Shown: positions 9,667-20,857, numbered from the stretch's first letter. The stretch is DNA of 64,000 bases from Shewanella sp. 1CM18E (GCF_023161665.1 NZ_JALNTW010000006.1:62001-126000); one strand, 5' to 3'. Numbers and translations: made by a program. The notes: a model not told the origin generated them from the letters alone.

Positions 9667-9762
9667 CCTTCGGAAGCTTACTGCCGGAGGACTATTTCCT
9701 TCCGGCGGTTGATTTAAAAATATCAAAAACCCTTGGAAGGAATTCTAAGGGTTTTTTGGTTT
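9667..9762 (+). promoter_or_regulatory. Histidine attenuator (anti-terminator and terminator hairpins)
   Basis: After hisL come a GCCGGAGG / CCTTCCGGC inverted repeat (about 9684-9710) and then a rho-independent terminator. The terminator arms are AAAAACCCTT (9725-9734) and AAGGGTTTTT (9747-9756), followed by Ts. The arrangement of leader, alternative hairpin and terminator is that of the enterobacterial his attenuator. Confidence 0.85.
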
Positions 9763-9816
9763 TATCTTAACAAATTGTTTTATAAGAATTTTTAAATTAA
9801 CTAGTAGGAACATTCC

Positions 9817-10716
9817 ATGTCACAGTCAACAAGATTACGTATAGCGATTCAAAAATCAGGCCGCCTTTCAAAAGAGTCACAGAAGCTTTTAAAAAGCTGT
9901 GGCGTTAAATTTAACGTTAATGAACAGCGCCTTATCGCCCACTCAGACAATATGCCAATCGATTTATTACGTGTTCGCGATGATGATATTCCTGGCCTAG
10001 TGATGGACGGCGTCGTCGATTTAGGCATCATTGGCGAAAACGTATTAGAAGAGGAGCAGATTGAGCGCCAAAGCTTAGGTAAGCCAGCTGATTGCGTGAA
10101 ATTACGTGAACTTGATTTCGGCGCTTGTCGGCTATCGCTAGCGGTACCCAATGAGTTTAGCTATCAAGATGCTAGCTCTTTAGAGGGCCTACGTATTGCA
10201 ACCTCTTACCCCAACCTGCTACGTCGCTACATGCAAGAAAAAGGCATTAACTACCGTGATTGCATGCTAAAAGGTTCAGTAGAAGTTGCCCCTCGTGCAG
10301 GTTTATCTGACGGTATTTGTGATTTAGTATCAACAGGCGCAACACTTGAGGCGAATGGTTTATATGAGACCGAAGTGATATACCGCTCAATGGCTTGCAT
10401 CATCCAATCAACACAATCACAGCCAGATGATAAACAAGCCTTAATCAACAAAATCTTATCCCGCATTAACGGTGTAGTTCGTGCCAAAGAAAGTAAATAC
10501 ATTTTGCTACACGCGCCAACTGAAACCTTAGATCAAATAGTTGCCTTGCTACCAGGTGCTGAAAACCCAACAGTTTTACCACTCAATGATGACACTAACC
10601 GCGTTGCCATCCACGCTGTCAGCACTGAAGATCTGTTCTGGGACACTATGGAGCAACTCACCCAACTCGGCGCTAGCTCTATCTTGGTTATGCCAATTGA
10701 AAAAATGATGGGGTAA
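9817..10716 (+). CDS. hisG: ATP phosphoribosyltransferase
   Basis: First and committed step of histidine synthesis: joins ATP and PRPP to give phosphoribosyl-ATP. 299 aa, the long form with a C-terminal regulatory (histidine-binding) domain, so HisZ is not required. The N-terminus [16 protein letters not shown] and the PRPP-binding region [14 protein letters not shown] are typical. RBS AGGAAC before ATG. First structural gene after the attenuator; hisD follows after 3 bases. Confidence 0.97.
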   Translation: MSQSTRLRIAIQKSGRLSKESQKLLKSCGVKFNVNEQRLIAHSDNMPIDLLRVRDDDIPGLVMDGVVDLGIIGENVLEEEQIERQSLGKPADCVKLRELDFGACRLSLAVPNEFSYQDASSLEGLRIATSYPNLLRRYMQEKGINYRDCMLKGSVEVAPRAGLSDGICDLVSTGATLEANGLYETEVIYRSMACIIQSTQSQPDDKQALINKILSRINGVVRAKESKYILLHAPTETLDQIVALLPGAENPTVLPLNDDTNRVAIHAVSTEDLFWDTMEQLTQLGASSILVMPIEKMMG

Positions 10717-10719
10717 ATC

Positions 10720-12087
10720 ATGCAGATCCTCAATTGGCAATCACTCACCCCACAAGAACAAGTTACCGCCCTTGAGCGTTCGCCGCTCATAGGCGATAAC
10801 ACGCTTGAACAAAGCGTTGCAAAAATCATTGATACGGTTGTTAGCGAGCGCGATGCGGCATTGCTCAACTTTAACCTCAAGTTTGATGATGTTGCCTTAG
10901 ATAACTTAGCGCTATCTAAGCAGCAAATAGCACAAGCCAGCGCCAAAGTCCCAAACGAGTTAAAACAAGCTATCGCCCAGGCAAAAGCCAATATCGAAAA
11001 GTTCCACCTTGCGCAAGTACAGCAAAATATTGATGTTGAGACTCAAGCGGGGATCCGCTGCGAGCTAAGAAGCGAGCCAATTGAGCGAGTTGGGCTTTAT
11101 ATCCCAGGCGGCACAGCGCCATTAATTTCTACCGTACTGATGTTAGCAATGCCAGCCAAAATAGCAGGCTGTGCTAAACGCGTTCTAGTGAGCCCGCCCC
11201 CCATTAACGACGCGATTATTTACGCGGCTAAAGAATGCGGTATAGATGAAATATTTCAAGTGGGCGGCGCCCAAGCTATTGCCGCATTAGCATTTGGTAC
11301 AGAGACAATCCCTCAAGTAGACAAAATATTCGGCCCTGGTAATCGTTTTGTCACTGAAGCTAAGCGAGCAATTAGCCAAGATAACCGCTGCAAAGTCAGT
11401 ATCGATATGCCAGCAGGTCCATCAGAAGTGCTGGTTATCGCAGACGGTAAAGCAAACCCTGAATTCGTTGCAGCCGATCTGCTATCACAAGCTGAGCACG
11501 GTGCTGACTCGCAAGTGATGCTAGTGACCGATAGTGAGCGATTAGCTGACAAAGTAAACCAAGCGCTAACGATGCAATTGGCAAAGCTACCTCGGGCAGA
11601 GATTGCAACTGAAGCACTACAGTGTAGCCGCACCATTATTGTCGATGATATGAGTAAAGCAGCAACGGTTTCTAACTTATATGGGCCAGAGCACTTAATC
11701 ATTCAAACCGAGCAGCCACGGCAGGTACTTAACAATATCCGAGCGGCAGGCTCTGTCTTTCTCGGCGCTTATACACCTGAATCTGTTGGCGATTATGCCT
11801 CAGGCACTAACCACGTATTACCCACTTATGGCTACAGTAAGACCGTATCAAGCTTGTCACTTGCTGATTTTAGTCGCCGCTTTACCGTCCAAGAGCTAAG
11901 TGCAAAAGGACTGCAGACCTTAGGGCAAAGTGTCATGACCCTAGCAGAAGCTGAGCAACTTGATGCCCACAAAAATGCCGTCGCTATTAGGCTCGAGAGC
12001 TTAAAAGCACGAGGTGATAGTTACAATGATTGTCGTGATGCCGATAATGATGGTGTTCAGCAAGTAAAGAAGCCGGAGGCGGTATGA
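10720..12087 (+). CDS. hisD: Histidinol dehydrogenase
   Basis: Zinc and NAD enzyme that oxidises L-histidinol to histidine in two steps, the end of the pathway. 455 aa, slightly longer than the E. coli enzyme because of a hydrophilic C-terminal tail of about 20 residues. Recognisable segments are GLYIPGGTAPLISTVLMLA, the FGPGNRFVTEAK region, DMPAGPSEVLV and GPEHLIIQ. Its stop overlaps the hisC start as ATGA (12084-12087), which suggests translational coupling. Confidence 0.97.
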   Translation: MQILNWQSLTPQEQVTALERSPLIGDNTLEQSVAKIIDTVVSERDAALLNFNLKFDDVALDNLALSKQQIAQASAKVPNELKQAIAQAKANIEKFHLAQVQQNIDVETQAGIRCELRSEPIERVGLYIPGGTAPLISTVLMLAMPAKIAGCAKRVLVSPPPINDAIIYAAKECGIDEIFQVGGAQAIAALAFGTETIPQVDKIFGPGNRFVTEAKRAISQDNRCKVSIDMPAGPSEVLVIADGKANPEFVAADLLSQAEHGADSQVMLVTDSERLADKVNQALTMQLAKLPRAEIATEALQCSRTIIVDDMSKAATVSNLYGPEHLIIQTEQPRQVLNNIRAAGSVFLGAYTPESVGDYASGTNHVLPTYGYSKTVSSLSLADFSRRFTVQELSAKGLQTLGQSVMTLAEAEQLDAHKNAVAIRLESLKARGDSYNDCRDADNDGVQQVKKPEAV

Positions 12088-13166
12088 GCAGTACAAATGC
12101 GACCAATAAAAATGTAAGTAATATGAGTTCACTTAATTTTGCTGAGCGCCTTGCAAGACCTGAACTGCTAGATCTGCAAATTTATCAATCTGCACGCCGT
12201 ATTGGTGGTCAAGGTGATATTTGGATTAACGCTAATGAATCACCGTTTAATAACAGCGAGTTTGCAAACTTAAACCGCTACCCAGAATGTCAGCCGCCAG
12301 AGTTAATTAACGCTTATAGCCAATACAGTGGCGTAGAAAAAGATTGCATCATTAGTAGCCGCGGCGCAGATGAAGCTATTGAATTACTGATCAGAGCGTT
12401 TTGCATTCCGGGTAAAGACAGCATTGCCACCTTTGGCCCAACCTATGGTATGTATGCCATTAGTGCCAAGACCTTTAATGTTGGCGTAAAACCATTATTG
12501 CTCACTGAGGACTTTCAATTGCCCACTGATTATTTGGATCAGGTTACTGGCGCAAAATTGATTTTTATCTGTAATCCGAATAACCCAACTGGCAGCGTTA
12601 TACCAAAAGATAAGCTGATTGAAGTGATTAACAATTGCCCCAATGCCATAGTGGTTGTTGATGAAGCTTATATTGAATTTAGCCCTGAGTACAGCGTGGC
12701 AGATTTAGTTGCAGACTCGACAAACCTTGTGGTGCTGCGAACCTTATCTAAAGCCTTTGCCTTGGCGGGTGCACGCTGCGGTTTCTTGCTTGCTAATGCC
12801 AACATTATCGAGATCTGCATGCGGGTTATCGCTCCTTATCCTGTGCCCTTGCCTGTTAGCCAAGTCGCCGTTCAGGCACTTAGTGATAACGGCCTTACCA
12901 CGATGAAACTACAAGTCAGTGAAATGAAAAGCCAAGGTGCACGTTTAGCTGATGCACTGCAGCAATTTGGCGCTAAAGTCGTCACCCCTTTTGGAAATTA
13001 CGTACTTGCTGAATTTGACGATATTGAAAGCGTACAGCAAATGCTTACAAATGCAGGCGTGATAGCAAGATCGTATAGCGACCCGCGTCTTAGCCAAGCA
13101 ATTCGTTTTAGCTTCACGAATAAGGCGCAAACCGATTATCTAATTAAGCTGTTTTGTTCAATCTAA
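12084..13166 (+). CDS. hisC: Histidinol-phosphate aminotransferase
   Basis: PLP-dependent class I/II aminotransferase that converts imidazole-acetol phosphate to histidinol phosphate. 360 aa. It shows CNPNNPTGSVIPK, DEAYIEF, and the PLP-lysine segment TLSKAFALAGARCG. Overlaps hisD by 4 bases. The start codon is the ATG in that overlap; a second ATG at 12123 is possible, because the first dozen residues are low-complexity Asn/Ser/Thr. Confidence 0.96.
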   Translation: MSSTNATNKNVSNMSSLNFAERLARPELLDLQIYQSARRIGGQGDIWINANESPFNNSEFANLNRYPECQPPELINAYSQYSGVEKDCIISSRGADEAIELLIRAFCIPGKDSIATFGPTYGMYAISAKTFNVGVKPLLLTEDFQLPTDYLDQVTGAKLIFICNPNNPTGSVIPKDKLIEVINNCPNAIVVVDEAYIEFSPEYSVADLVADSTNLVVLRTLSKAFALAGARCGFLLANANIIEICMRVIAPYPVPLPVSQVAVQALSDNGLTTMKLQVSEMKSQGARLADALQQFGAKVVTPFGNYVLAEFDDIESVQQMLTNAGVIARSYSDPRLSQAIRFSFTNKAQTDYLIKLFCSI

Positions 13167-13245
13167 ATTGTAACAGCTACATACAACTATAAAGAATAAC
13201 AAAAGCTTGACCTAGTTGAGCAACAGTCTGGAAGGTATACCTGCA

Positions 13246-14337
13246 ATGAAACAGAAAATTTTATTTATCGACCGCGATGGCACATTAATCGAAGAGCCTG
13301 TCACCGATAAGCAAGTCGATAGTTTAGCTAAATTGGTGTTTGAGCCCAATGTAATCCCTGCTTTACTTAAGCTACAAAATGCGGGGTATCGCTTAGTCAT
13401 GGTCAGTAACCAAGATGGCTTGGGCACACCGTCATTTCCAAAAAACGACTTTGATGCACCACAAAACATGATGATGCAGCTCTTTAATAGCCAAGGTGTA
13501 CTGTTTGATGACGTATTGATTTGCCCGCACTTTGATGATGAAAACTGTAGCTGCCGCAAACCTAAACTTGGCCTAGTCAAAGATTACCTGACTTCTGGCA
13601 AAATAGATTTTACTCAGTCAGCAGTGATTGGTGACCGTGAAACCGACCTAGGCCTTGCCGATTCAATGGGCATATTAGGCTTGCAATATAATCCGGAAAC
13701 ACTGAACTGGAACGCCATTGCCGCAAAGCTACTGAGTAAAAACCGCAGTGCAACTGTGGTACGCACCACAAAAGAGACCGATATTTGTGTTAGCGTCGAT
13801 TTAGATTCCAATGCCAAAGGCGAGATCAATACCGGCATCGGCTTTTTTGACCACATGCTTGAACAAATATCTACCCACGGTAACTTTAGAATGGATGTCA
13901 AAGTTGACGGTGATTTAGAAATTGATGATCACCACAGTGTTGAAGATACCGCGCTTGCTATCGGCGATGCACTGCGCCAAGCCCTTGGCGATAAACGCGG
14001 TATTGCGCGTTTTGGCGACACACAAGATGATGTTTTTAGGCAAGCGATCCCAATGGACGAAGCCAGCGCAAGCTGCTTACTGGACCTTTCAGGCAGACCA
14101 TTTATCAAATATAGCGGTGAATTTGACCGTGAATATGTCGGGCAAATGGCCACTGAAATGGTGCCACACTTCTTCCGCTCGTTTGCTGACGGTTTGCGCT
14201 GTACCTTACACATCAGCACCCAAGGTGATAATGCGCACCACAAAGTAGAAAGTCTATTTAAGGTGCTTGGTCGTACATTAAGACAAGCAGTAAAAATTGA
14301 AGGTGACGCATTACCGTCAAGTAAAGGTGTGTTATGA
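13246..14337 (+). CDS. hisB: Bifunctional histidinol-phosphatase / imidazoleglycerol-phosphate dehydratase
   Basis: Fusion enzyme of 363 aa, as in enterobacteria. The N-terminal HAD phosphatase domain (about 1-165, nucleophile motif FIDRDGT, zinc-binding CPH...CSCRKP) makes histidinol. The C-terminal dehydratase domain (about 170-363, with HHxxE motifs [11 protein letters not shown] and HHKVESLFK) dehydrates imidazole glycerol phosphate. I chose the ATG at 13246 because it aligns with E. coli HisB and has GGAAGG upstream. An in-frame TTG at 13216 would add ten residues without a good RBS. It ends in an ATGA overlap with hisH. Confidence 0.97.
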   Translation: MKQKILFIDRDGTLIEEPVTDKQVDSLAKLVFEPNVIPALLKLQNAGYRLVMVSNQDGLGTPSFPKNDFDAPQNMMMQLFNSQGVLFDDVLICPHFDDENCSCRKPKLGLVKDYLTSGKIDFTQSAVIGDRETDLGLADSMGILGLQYNPETLNWNAIAAKLLSKNRSATVVRTTKETDICVSVDLDSNAKGEINTGIGFFDHMLEQISTHGNFRMDVKVDGDLEIDDHHSVEDTALAIGDALRQALGDKRGIARFGDTQDDVFRQAIPMDEASASCLLDLSGRPFIKYSGEFDREYVGQMATEMVPHFFRSFADGLRCTLHISTQGDNAHHKVESLFKVLGRTLRQAVKIEGDALPSSKGVL

Positions 14338-15047
14338 GCCAATTAGCGGCAAAGGCCAACCAAACAGCAATAGTAGGTAACACAGTAATTATAGATACAG
14401 GCTGCGCTAACCTAAGCTCAGTGCGTTACGCGGTTGAGCGCTTAATGACTGAACTTGAACGTGAATCCCTGTTTGTTAGTGATGACATCGACTTAATCAA
14501 AAATGCCGAACGTGTGATCTTGCCGGGTGTAGGCACTGCTGCTGCCGCTATGAATGCGCTAAAAAGTAAAGGCTTAGTTGATGTAATAAAGTCACTACAA
14601 CAACCTGTGCTTGGAGTGTGTTTAGGTATGCAAATGCTCACTCGCTCTTCAAAAGAGCGCGGCGCACAATCACAAGATTGCCCTTGTCTAGATATTATCG
14701 CCACGGAGATTGAGCAACTAGATAGTAAAGGTTTGCCTCTGCCACACATGGGGTGGAATCAAATAACCCCTAGCGATCACCCTATTTTTGATGGGGTTAG
14801 CGCTGGCAGTTATGTGTATTTTGTGCACAGTTATCGCGCGCCAATCAGCGAATACACAATAGCCAGTGCGCAGCACGGTGAAACTTTTAGTGCCGCAATT
14901 GCCAAAGACAATTTTATTGGCTTGCAGTTCCACCCAGAAAAAAGCAGTCAAGCTGGTGCAAGAATGCTAAAAAACTTCCTAAATATGACAAAAGAGACGT
15001 TTGCAAATAATGCAGCGAATACTCCCTTAACTGAGGATTTATTATGA
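14334..15047 (+). CDS. hisH: Imidazole glycerol phosphate synthase, glutaminase subunit
   Basis: Class I glutamine amidotransferase that feeds ammonia to HisF. 237 aa. The nucleophile Cys lies in [12 protein letters not shown] and the His/Glu pair in [12 protein letters not shown]. It carries about 20 extra hydrophilic residues at each end compared with E. coli HisH. Overlaps hisB and hisA by four bases each. Confidence 0.97.
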   Translation: MSQLAAKANQTAIVGNTVIIDTGCANLSSVRYAVERLMTELERESLFVSDDIDLIKNAERVILPGVGTAAAAMNALKSKGLVDVIKSLQQPVLGVCLGMQMLTRSSKERGAQSQDCPCLDIIATEIEQLDSKGLPLPHMGWNQITPSDHPIFDGVSAGSYVYFVHSYRAPISEYTIASAQHGETFSAAIAKDNFIGLQFHPEKSSQAGARMLKNFLNMTKETFANNAANTPLTEDLL

Positions 15048-15781
15048 TTATTCCTGCAATCGATTTAATCGACGGCCAAGTGGTTCGCCTTTATCAAGGT
15101 GACTATGCCCAGCAAACCACATTTAATTTAAGCCCATATGAGCAGCTAAAGTCCTATCAAGCACAAGGGGCCAAATTACTGCATATTGTTGACTTAACTG
15201 GCGCGAAAGATCCAACTCAACGTCAAACAGAACTAATAGCAAAGCTTGTTAATAGATTAGATACACCGATTCAAGTTGGCGGTGGTATTCGCACTGAGGC
15301 CCAGCTAAATGAGTTATTAGAAATCGGTGTCAGCCGCGTAGTCATCGGCTCGTTAGCAGTCAAAGAACCTACGCTAGTCAAAAGCTGGTTTGAAAAATAT
15401 GGCGCTGATGCGATATGTCTGGCACTTGATGTCAATATCAACGACCAAGGTGAGAAGATTGTTGCGGTATCTGGCTGGCAAAGTGGTGGCGGTAAAACGC
15501 TAGAGTCCTTGGTTGAAGAGTTTAGCACTGTTGGACTTAAACACGCACTTGTTACCGACATTAGCCGTGACGGCACACTTCAAGGCGCAAATACCCAGTT
15601 GTATCAAGAGATAGCTGAATGCTACCCGGATATTTTATGGCAAGCTTCTGGCGGCATAGCCAGCTTAGATGATGTTAATGCCGTTAAACAAAGCGGCGCT
15701 AGCGGGATTATTATCGGTAAAGCTTTGCTGATTAATCAATTTGACGTTGAGGAGGCAATTACATGTTGGCCAAACGCATAG
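15044..15781 (+). CDS. hisA: ProFAR isomerase
   Basis: (Beta-alpha)8-barrel isomerase acting on ProFAR. 245 aa. Motifs [28 protein letters not shown] and the C-terminal phosphate-binding [10 protein letters not shown] are visible. It overlaps hisF by 19 bases, so the two are almost certainly translated together. Confidence 0.97.
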   Translation: MIIPAIDLIDGQVVRLYQGDYAQQTTFNLSPYEQLKSYQAQGAKLLHIVDLTGAKDPTQRQTELIAKLVNRLDTPIQVGGGIRTEAQLNELLEIGVSRVVIGSLAVKEPTLVKSWFEKYGADAICLALDVNINDQGEKIVAVSGWQSGGGKTLESLVEEFSTVGLKHALVTDISRDGTLQGANTQLYQEIAECYPDILWQASGGIASLDDVNAVKQSGASGIIIGKALLINQFDVEEAITCWPNA

Positions 15782-16536
15782 TTCCTTGCCTTGACGTTAA
15801 AGAAGGCAAAGTAGTAAAAGGAGTTCAATTTCGTAACCACGAAATTGTCGGTGATATCGTTCCCCTCGCCCAGCGTTATGCTGAAGAAGGCGCCGATGAA
15901 TTGGTTTTTTATGATATTACCGCAAGCGCGCACGATAGAGTGATCGATAAGTCGTGGGTGAGCCGTGTAGCTGAACGTATTGATATTCCATTTTGCGTTG
16001 CTGGCGGCATAAGAAGCATCGAGCAAGCAAGAGAGAAGCTCGCTTTTGGCGCAGATAAAATCTCTATTAACTCGCCAGCATTAACTGACCCGAGCTTAAT
16101 TGCACGCTTACAAGATGAGTTTGGTAGACAGTGCATTGTAATAGGCATTGACTCTTATTATGACGCTGCAACAGATAGCTACAAAGTAAAGCAGTTTACC
16201 GGTGATGAAGCGGCAACTAAAGATACGCAATGGTTTACTCAAGACTGGGTTAGCGAGGTGCAAAAGCAAGGTTGTGGCGAAATAGTCTTAAATGTAATGA
16301 ACCAAGATGGCGTAAGACAAGGCTATGACCTTAAACAACTCTCGATGATTAGGGCTATTTGTGATGTGCCATTAATTGCCTCTGGCGGCGCTGGTAATAT
16401 GGAGCATTTTAGGGATGTGTTTGCCGAGGCTAACGTTGACGCAGCCCTCGCTGCAAGTGTGTTTCATAAAGGCATTATCGATATCCAAGATTTAAAGCGC
16501 TATTTGAAAGACAATCACATTGCCGTACGCCTTTAA
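15763..16536 (+). CDS. hisF: Imidazole glycerol phosphate synthase, cyclase subunit
   Basis: (Beta-alpha)8-barrel that uses ammonia from HisH to close the imidazole ring, releasing AICAR to purine synthesis. 257 aa. N-terminus [20 protein letters not shown] contains the catalytic Asp; a second is in the segment [26 protein letters not shown] is the phosphate-binding loop. Good GGAGG RBS inside hisA. Confidence 0.98.
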   Translation: MLAKRIVPCLDVKEGKVVKGVQFRNHEIVGDIVPLAQRYAEEGADELVFYDITASAHDRVIDKSWVSRVAERIDIPFCVAGGIRSIEQAREKLAFGADKISINSPALTDPSLIARLQDEFGRQCIVIGIDSYYDAATDSYKVKQFTGDEAATKDTQWFTQDWVSEVQKQGCGEIVLNVMNQDGVRQGYDLKQLSMIRAICDVPLIASGGAGNMEHFRDVFAEANVDAALAASVFHKGIIDIQDLKRYLKDNHIAVRL

Positions 16537-16573
16537 ACTTACGCCAATATTGAATCGAATTTAAGGATGTAAC

Positions 16574-17215
16574 ATGAACAAACTTGAGCAAAATGAATCA
16601 CAAGCAAGTGATCTTATTGGCCAGCTGGATTGGGATAAAACAGACGGTTTAATTCCGGCTATTGTGCAAAATCACCTAACCGGCAAAGTATTAATGCTTG
16701 GCTATATGGATAGAGCCGCGCTAGACGTAACGCTATCGAGCAAAAAAGTCACCTTTTATAGCCGCAGCAAACAAAGACTCTGGACCAAAGGTGAATCCTC
16801 CGGCAACACGGTAGATCTTATCGCAATCGACAAAGATTGCGATAATGACAGCCTATTAGTGCAAGTTAGGCCAAATGGACCAACCTGCCATAAAGGCACT
16901 GAAAGCTGTTGGAAAAATGGTAAAGCCCATAGCTTTATCGACAACTTACAAACATTGATCGCATCTCGTAAAGGCCAAGATCCTGAGTCGAGCTACACAG
17001 CTCACCTTTTTGAGCGAGGCACGAAAAGGATTGCACAAAAGGTTGGCGAAGAAGGGCTGGAAACCGCACTAGCCGCAGCAACTAATGACAAGCCTGAATT
17101 AATTGATGAGGCGTCAGATCTTATCTATCACCTACTGGTGTTACTTGAAGATCAAGAGTTAAGCATGCAAGACATCAACCTTAACTTGATGAATAGACAT
17201 AATAAAGCCAAGTAA
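16574..17215 (+). CDS. hisI: Bifunctional phosphoribosyl-AMP cyclohydrolase / phosphoribosyl-ATP pyrophosphatase
   Basis: Carries out steps 2 and 3 of histidine synthesis. 213 aa. The N-terminal cyclohydrolase domain (about 15-125) has the zinc/magnesium site region [13 protein letters not shown] and CHKGTESCW. The C-terminal pyrophosphatase domain (about 125-210) has [13 protein letters not shown] and the [14 protein letters not shown] helix. RBS AAGGATGT. Last gene of the operon. Confidence 0.97.
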   Translation: MNKLEQNESQASDLIGQLDWDKTDGLIPAIVQNHLTGKVLMLGYMDRAALDVTLSSKKVTFYSRSKQRLWTKGESSGNTVDLIAIDKDCDNDSLLVQVRPNGPTCHKGTESCWKNGKAHSFIDNLQTLIASRKGQDPESSYTAHLFERGTKRIAQKVGEEGLETALAAATNDKPELIDEASDLIYHLLVLLEDQELSMQDINLNLMNRHNKAK

Positions 17216-17228
17216 GAGCAAAATACAA

Positions 17229-17253
17229 GATGGAGCGTGTCACCGCGCTCCAG
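17229..17253 (+). terminator. Possible terminator of the his operon
   Basis: TGGAGCG-TGTCAC-CGCGCTCCA hairpin 16 bp after the hisI stop. The T run after it is poor (AGTTATCATT), so efficiency is uncertain. Confidence 0.5.
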
Positions 17254-17740
17254 TTATCATTGAACGGGTTACTGACCTTGTGTTAGGTCTGAAATTAAAT
17301 ACATTTCCAAATGCTCTCAACCAACAAGTCTAGTGATTCAAGTCTTCTTTTTAGTATAGATAGTTACTGCCTCATGCTGTTAATTCAAACAAAGTGAAGT
17401 GGTTAAAAGTACTGATAATCCATCACTCCTATAAAATTACACCTTAAAAAACAAGTGCATTAGTACAAATAGTGCGCTAGCATAAATTTACATTTAAATC
17501 GCTATCCGCTTTGATAACGGCGTTTTTAACTAGCGAAAAAATACGGCAGATAAACACAATATATAAATTTGATTATAAAAAGCCGCAGTTATCGATTTAT
17601 TTAGAGCTAATAACTTAGGCAACTTAATTGGCACGAGCTCATTAAACACAATCTAAGTGGCACAAGTAAATTGACACAAACTAAGTCATTAGCTCAAAAC
17701 GCACTATTACCCTTGCTTGATTATAATCGGTGATATCGAT
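17254..17740. other. Intergenic region hisI - solute-binding protein
   Basis: About 490 bp, AT-rich. No gene, repeat or strong hairpin recognised. It should hold the promoter of the next gene. Confidence 0.5.
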
Positions 17741-18520
17741 ATGAAATTCATCAATGCTGTTTTAACCGCTGCAATATTACTCGTTGGCTACAGTCCTTTC
17801 GCTACAAAAGCCTGTGAGTTGACCTATTTGGTTATTGCCAATCAAGCCGAGCCATTTCAAATTAACACTTCAAATCACCAGTCAAATTCTGGGATCATTA
17901 GTGATGTCGTTAATTTATTAGCAGCAAAAAAGCCCTTTAGCTACACCACTCACGTAATGCCCTTCAAACGTTATGTTCATGAAATAAAAAAGCAAACCTA
18001 TCGCAACTGGATAAGCTACGGTTCACCAATGTGGCGCACAAATACCGATAATGGTTATCAAAATAAACGCCTATCTAAACAGCCGCTGTTTCGTGCAAGC
18101 CACTTATTAGTGCAGCGCAGCAATGACACTCAGCACTACCAACAAGTAGAAGACCTATTTGGGAAGACGGTTATTTTACTTAAGGGCTTTGATTACCCAG
18201 GGCTTGCGCCGCATATAGCAAGCGGCCAAATTAAAAAAATTGACTTTAAAAGCCACCAAAGTGCATTAAATGCGCTAAACAACCAGCGCGGAGATCTGTT
18301 TGTCGAAATGGAAAGCCGGATCCGCTACGCCATTAAACAGCACAATATTGACCCAAATGCTTTTAAATTTACTGATATAGCCCATATCACCCCCTCACTT
18401 AATATCCACTTAGCATTTGGCAACGGGGTAAAACAAACGACGGTGGATTGGATTGACGATCAAATCATAATCATGAAAGCGACTGGAAAACTAGAGGCGA
18501 TAATTAATCGGTATCAATAG
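17741..18520 (+). CDS. Periplasmic solute-binding-like protein (SBP family 3 type)
   Basis: 259 aa from the ATG at 17741, which begins a good signal peptide (MKFINAVLTAAILLVGYSP, cleavage near KAC). The reading frame continues upstream to a TTG at 17717, but that would place eight residues before the signal peptide. The mature part resembles the extracellular solute-binding family 3 fold that many marine gammaproteobacteria carry as stand-alone genes. No ABC permease or ATPase is next to it, so its ligand and partner are unknown. It may be a binding protein without transport. Confidence 0.6.
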   Translation: MKFINAVLTAAILLVGYSPFATKACELTYLVIANQAEPFQINTSNHQSNSGIISDVVNLLAAKKPFSYTTHVMPFKRYVHEIKKQTYRNWISYGSPMWRTNTDNGYQNKRLSKQPLFRASHLLVQRSNDTQHYQQVEDLFGKTVILLKGFDYPGLAPHIASGQIKKIDFKSHQSALNALNNQRGDLFVEMESRIRYAIKQHNIDPNAFKFTDIAHITPSLNIHLAFGNGVKQTTVDWIDDQIIIMKATGKLEAIINRYQ

Positions 18521-18693
18521 TTCTTAGCAGGATAATATGTCAATTTATTGATCTCATTAGCGCTCATTTTGCATTATAGGAAACACTGTTTTCAAATTGT
18601 ATAAAACTGTTATTGCTAGGGTGTTGCCCCCAAGAACTTCTGTTACAATCTGCGCCACTAAAATTAAGCTTCTCAATAATAAAAGTGTGCCCT

Positions 18694-19797
18694 ATGAATC
18701 TTGCAGATAAAGTTTTAGTCGTAAATGACAACCTTCCTATTCGTACCAACAAACCTGTGCATTCAGGTAAAGTGCGCAGTGTTTACTGGTTAACCGAAGA
18801 AGATAGTGCTCGGTTAATTAAAGACAAAGGTTACGATGTCCCAGCCGATGCTCCACTTGCGATTATGGTGATCAGTGACCGTATTTCTGCATTCGATTGT
18901 GTTTGGCAAGGTGAAAATGGTCTAAATGGCGTACCGGGTAAAGGAACAGCTCTAAATGCTATTTCTAACCACTGGTTCAAGCTTTTCAAAGACAAAGGTT
19001 TAGCCGACAGCCACATTTTAGATATTCCACACCCGTTAGTATGGATTGTCCAGAAAGCTCGTCCAGTCATGATTGAGGCGATTGCTCGTCAATACATCAC
19101 TGGTTCTATGTGGCGCTCATACACTAAAGGTGAACGCGAATTCTGTGGTATTACGATTCCTGAAGGCTTAGAGAAAGATCAAAAGCTGCCAGAGTTGTTA
19201 ATCACCCCGTCAACCAAAGGTGTGCTAACAGGTCTTGAAGGTGTACCAGAAGCTGATGATGTTAACGTATCGCGTAGCGATATCGAACGTCATGTAGATG
19301 GCTTTAACTTCAGTAACCTTGCTGATATTGATCTTTACGAGAAGCTGTTAAAAGAAGGCTTTGATGTGATCAGCGATGCATTAGCAGAGCATGATCAGAT
19401 TTTCGTTGATACTAAGTTTGAGTTCGGCTACGTCAATGACGCTGCAGGCAACGAAAAGCTTATCTATATGGATGAGGTTGGTACACCGGATAGCTCACGC
19501 ATCTGGGACGGCTCATCGCACCGTGATGGCAAGATCATTGAGCAGTCTAAAGAAGGCTTCCGTCAATGGCTATTAAACCACTTCCCAGATCCAGATATCT
19601 TGTTAAACAAGAATCGCATGGAAGAGCGCTTTGCTTTAGCTGCTGACAATAAACTACCAGAATCAGTGATGATGGAGATCTCAAATACTTATGTAGGTAT
19701 TGCAGAGAAAATCATTGGTCAGAAGCTACACATTAGCGAAAATCCAAAGCAAGAAATCATCGATATCTTACGAGACGAATATCAACTAATCGTATAA
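18694..19797 (+). CDS. purC: Phosphoribosylaminoimidazole-succinocarboxamide synthase (long form)
   Basis: Condenses CAIR with aspartate in purine synthesis. 367 aa, the longer form found in Shewanella and Vibrio rather than the ~237-aa E. coli enzyme. SAICAR synthetase signatures seen: [27 protein letters not shown], and VDTKFEFGY. The ATG at 18694 is chosen because the protein then begins [15 protein letters not shown], the usual start of this form. An upstream in-frame extension to 18613 has no RBS support. It stands alone, with its own terminator. Confidence 0.96.
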   Translation: MNLADKVLVVNDNLPIRTNKPVHSGKVRSVYWLTEEDSARLIKDKGYDVPADAPLAIMVISDRISAFDCVWQGENGLNGVPGKGTALNAISNHWFKLFKDKGLADSHILDIPHPLVWIVQKARPVMIEAIARQYITGSMWRSYTKGEREFCGITIPEGLEKDQKLPELLITPSTKGVLTGLEGVPEADDVNVSRSDIERHVDGFNFSNLADIDLYEKLLKEGFDVISDALAEHDQIFVDTKFEFGYVNDAAGNEKLIYMDEVGTPDSSRIWDGSSHRDGKIIEQSKEGFRQWLLNHFPDPDILLNKNRMEERFALAADNKLPESVMMEISNTYVGIAEKIIGQKLHISENPKQEIIDILRDEYQLIV

Positions 19798-19826
19798 CAG
19801 ATACTTCAGTTAAAATTGAAGAGCAT

Positions 19827-19860
19827 TAAAAAAGCCGCAATATCTATTGCGGCTTTTTAG
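19827..19860. terminator. Bidirectional terminator between purC and lpxM
   Basis: AAAAAAGCCGCAA-TATCTA-TTGCGGCTTTTT hairpin with A and T runs on both sides, placed between convergent genes. Confidence 0.9.
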
Positions 19861-19889
19861 TTTGTATCGAACTATTAGTGATAAATCGA

Positions 19890-20828
19890 TTAGTGGTAAA
19901 TCGATGGCTCGCCTTCAGGACGTGTTTTTAGCACACGCAAGAACCACATATACTGCTCAGGGTAAGCTAAGATCACCTGCTCTACCGCTTTGTTTAACGC
20001 TATTGCTTCGTTTTCTTTACCCTGCATGGTCTCTGGGTCAATTGCAGGCATAACCGTTAAATCAAAATGACGCTTTTTCTGATCGTAACCAATCTTAACC
20101 GGCATAACTTGCGCATTACCCGCCTGAGCCAAACGCCCAACCACAGGTAGCGTTGCCTTAGTTGTACCTAAGAATGGCGCAAATACGCTTTTATCCCGAC
20201 CAAGATCTTCATCCGGCAGATAAAAGAAACTGTTATCTTGTTTTAACTCACTAAGCAGCGCACGAATGCCCGCTTCTCGCATGTAGATATTGCCGCCTTG
20301 TGAGCTTCTCATGCGATTATTGAACCAGTTAAACAACCCATTTCTATGTGCCTTAGCCATAGAGACCATAGGCAAATCTAGGTTTAACCTAAGCCCTGCA
20401 TATTCAATACCCCATACATGCGGCATAATAAATATCACTGGCTGGCCTGCTGCTCTTGCTTGCTCAACATGCTCAAAACCGTGCAATTGCACTCTGCGTC
20501 TCATATGAGCGCGAGATTTCAACATAAGTTCTGATTGTGCCAATAAAATCATCACAAAATTTTCAACGTTGTCTTTTACCAACGCTTCAATCTCATCTTT
20601 AGATTTTTCAGGAAAACAAGTTGTTAAGTTAGCTCGTGCAACCTTAATTGGCTTTTTAGCAATCTTCATCACCAACTTTGCTAATACTTTAGCAATGGGA
20701 TCACGCAACCAAGCAGGCATTAAGCCAAATACCACCAGCACTAAAATCGCGACCCAAGTTAGCCAATATTTAGGGTGTAACAAGCTAACGTTAAAACGGC
20801 GGTCAAAATACTTTGGCTTTCTAGACAA
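19890..20828 (-). CDS. lpxM: Late lipid A acyltransferase (LpxM-like)
   Basis: Membrane-anchored acyltransferase that adds a secondary acyl chain to Kdo2-lipid A. One N-terminal membrane segment follows the HPKYWLTWV motif. The catalytic HX4E motif is PHVWGIEY. YLPDEDLGRD and TKATLPVVGRLAQAG resemble E. coli LpxM (YLPDQDHG, KATLPAIGRL) more than LpxL. I place the start at a TTG (20826-20828) because AGAGG lies 6 bases upstream; the open frame runs on to another TTG at 20855. An LpxL-type specificity cannot be excluded. Confidence 0.85.
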   Translation of the reverse strand: MSRKPKYFDRRFNVSLLHPKYWLTWVAILVLVVFGLMPAWLRDPIAKVLAKLVMKIAKKPIKVARANLTTCFPEKSKDEIEALVKDNVENFVMILLAQSELMLKSRAHMRRRVQLHGFEHVEQARAAGQPVIFIMPHVWGIEYAGLRLNLDLPMVSMAKAHRNGLFNWFNNRMRSSQGGNIYMREAGIRALLSELKQDNSFFYLPDEDLGRDKSVFAPFLGTTKATLPVVGRLAQAGNAQVMPVKIGYDQKKRHFDLTVMPAIDPETMQGKENEAIALNKAVEQVILAYPEQYMWFLRVLKTRPEGEPSIYH

Positions 20829-20857
20829 AAGCAAACCTCTACTGCAAGTTAACAACA

